Shown here in pieces: positions 4,869 through 5,644 of a stretch of DNA of 5,644 bases. The notes beneath the pieces were generated by a model. It made no database searches. It worked only from the letters and a program-made list of their open reading frames with translations, and was not told the origin of the DNA. Position 1 is the first letter of the stretch. The number at the start of each line of letters is the position of its first letter. The translations under genes and the position numbers were made by a program. Origin of the DNA: Anaerolineales bacterium (GTDB lineage Bacteria; Chloroflexota; Anaerolineae; Anaerolineales; UBA6663); NCBI GenBank assembly GCA_017999235.1, contig JAGOBN010000310.1, forward strand, positions 1-5,644. The letters are read 5' to 3'.

Positions 4869-5377
4869 AGACCGCCGCGCCCAGCGTGACCATTGGGGCC
4901 ATGACCCTGGCGGATATCCCGCACGTCCTGGAAATCGACCGGCTCTCCTTCCCGCAGCCGTGGAGCGAACAATCCTATTACTTTGAGCTGCGCGAGAACC
5001 AGCACGCGCATTTTGTGGTGGCGCTGGAAGCGGCGCCGGCCGGGCCGCGCGTCTGGTGGCAGCGGCTCACCGGCCGGCCGCCGGCCCCGCGCCAGGTGGT
5101 CGGCTACGCGGGCCTGTGGCTGGTGGTGGACGAAGCCCACATCAACACGCTGGCCGTCCATCCCGCGTGGCGCGGGCGCGGCATCGGCGAGCAGCTGCTG
5201 GTGGCGCTGCTCGCGCACGCGCGCGAGCGCTCCGCCCGCACCGCCACGCTGGAAGTGCGGGTGGGCAACGTCACCGCGCAACGGCTCTATCACAAGTATC
5301 GCTTTATCGAGGTCGGACGGCGGCCGCGCTATTACCGGGATGGCGAGGACGCGCTGCTCATGACCGTGACCCTATAA
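4865..5377 (+). CDS. rimI: Ribosomal protein S18 N-terminal acetyltransferase RimI
   Basis: GNAT-fold enzyme expected to acetylate the N-terminal alanine of ribosomal protein S18 using acetyl-CoA. Recognisable parts are FPQPWSEQSYYFEL (29-42), the substrate-side helix with its PWS motif; EAHINTLAVHP (90-100); the acetyl-CoA loop RGRGIG (103-108); LEVRVGN (129-135); and LYHKYRFIEVGRRPRYY (141-157). E130 and Y142 have the same spacing as the E. coli catalytic pair E103 and Y115. The protein has 170 residues against about 150 in E. coli; the surplus is a Pro/Arg/Trp-rich insertion at about 55-77 between two core strands. The start codon overlaps the tsaB stop by 4 nt. S18 modification is the textbook role; other substrates are possible. 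Confidence 0.92.
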   Translation: MKTAAPSVTIGAMTLADIPHVLEIDRLSFPQPWSEQSYYFELRENQHAHFVVALEAAPAGPRVWWQRLTGRPPAPRQVVGYAGLWLVVDEAHINTLAVHPAWRGRGIGEQLLVALLAHARERSARTATLEVRVGNVTAQRLYHKYRFIEVGRRPRYYRDGEDALLMTVTL

Positions 5378-5396
5378 GCATCCCGGCGAGGCGCGC

Positions 5397-5644
5397 ATGC
5401 GGATCCTGATCACCGGCGGAGCCGGCTTTATTGGCAGCAACCTGGCCGCGTACTTCACGCGCGCCGGCCATACGGTTACTATTTTTGACAACTTCTCACG
5501 CCGCGGCTCCGAGGCCAACCTGGCCTGGCTGCGCGCCAGCGTGGGCGCGCCGGCGGTGGTGCGCGGCGACGTGCGCGACGCGGCCGCCCTGGCCGAGGCT
5601 GCGCGGGGCCAGGCCGCCCTCTTCCATCTGGCCGGCCAGGTGGC
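5397..5644 (+). CDS. NAD-dependent sugar-nucleotide epimerase, CDP-paratose 2-epimerase-like (3' truncated)
   Basis: The first 82 codons of an extended short-chain dehydrogenase/reductase enzyme; the rest lies beyond the window. MRILITGGAGFIGSNL holds the NAD-binding GxxGxxG (7-13), and D31 after the second strand would hold the adenosine ribose. NFSRRGSEANLAWL (32-45) and HLAGQV (77-82) resemble CDP-paratose/tyvelose 2-epimerases, which have D-N-SR-G-NL-WL and HLAGQVA; UDP-glucose 4-epimerases usually read HLAA or HFAA here. GDVRD (57-61) is the usual third-strand motif. Such enzymes make sugar nucleotides for surface polysaccharides. GAGG (5388-5391) lies 5 nt before the ATG, and the rimI stop is only 19 bp upstream with no terminator between, so read-through from the t6A operon is likely. 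Membership of the broad family is firm; the substrate is tentative. Confidence 0.85.
   Translation, partial: MRILITGGAGFIGSNLAAYFTRAGHTVTIFDNFSRRGSEANLAWLRASVGAPAVVRGDVRDAAALAEAARGQAALFHLAGQV

Overview
This 5.6 kb window is chromosomal DNA from a GC-rich bacterium, roughly two thirds G+C by eye. Protein features fit Chloroflexota, perhaps Anaerolineae-like: an NMT1/THI5-type transporter, a DUF4349 lipoprotein with a C-terminal membrane anchor, and a RimI with a proline-rich insertion. That placement rests on family resemblance recalled from memory, not on a search. All seven genes can be assigned at least to a family; two are cut by the window ends. No mobile element, CRISPR array, or rRNA or tRNA gene was seen.

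Layout. (1) 1-1684, plus strand: the 3' part of a substrate-binding protein and the complete ATPase of an ABC importer of the nitrate/sulfonate/thiamine-precursor class. The permease must lie outside the window. (2) 1688-1716: an intrinsic terminator whose T-run lies on the minus strand, between convergent gene blocks. (3) 3513 down to 1745, minus strand: a calcineurin-like metallophosphoesterase, then a DUF4349 lipoprotein. The 77-bp gap between them holds two abutting inverted repeats, one of which covers the lipoprotein's ribosome-binding site. (4) 3514-3595: a divergent promoter region with a good plus-strand TATAAT element. (5) 3596 to the right edge, plus strand: tsaE, tsaB, rimI and the start of a CDP-paratose 2-epimerase-like sugar-nucleotide gene.

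How the genes work together. TsaE and TsaB belong to the machinery that makes N6-threonylcarbamoyladenosine (t6A) at position 37 of ANN-decoding tRNAs. RimI, an N-terminal acetyltransferase of ribosomal protein S18, is commonly found beside them; tsaB and rimI overlap by 4 nt here. The tsaD gene that often completes this cluster is not next; a sugar epimerase follows after 19 bp. The ABC genes form a separate uptake operon. The phosphoesterase and DUF4349 genes may be co-transcribed, but their joint role is unknown.

Nothing here is clearly a new biological system. The observations most worth checking are the hairpin over the DUF4349 ribosome-binding site, the strong excess of the palindrome GCCGGC (about 40 copies by hand count), and the RimI insertion. 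No intergenic stretch exceeds 100 bp.
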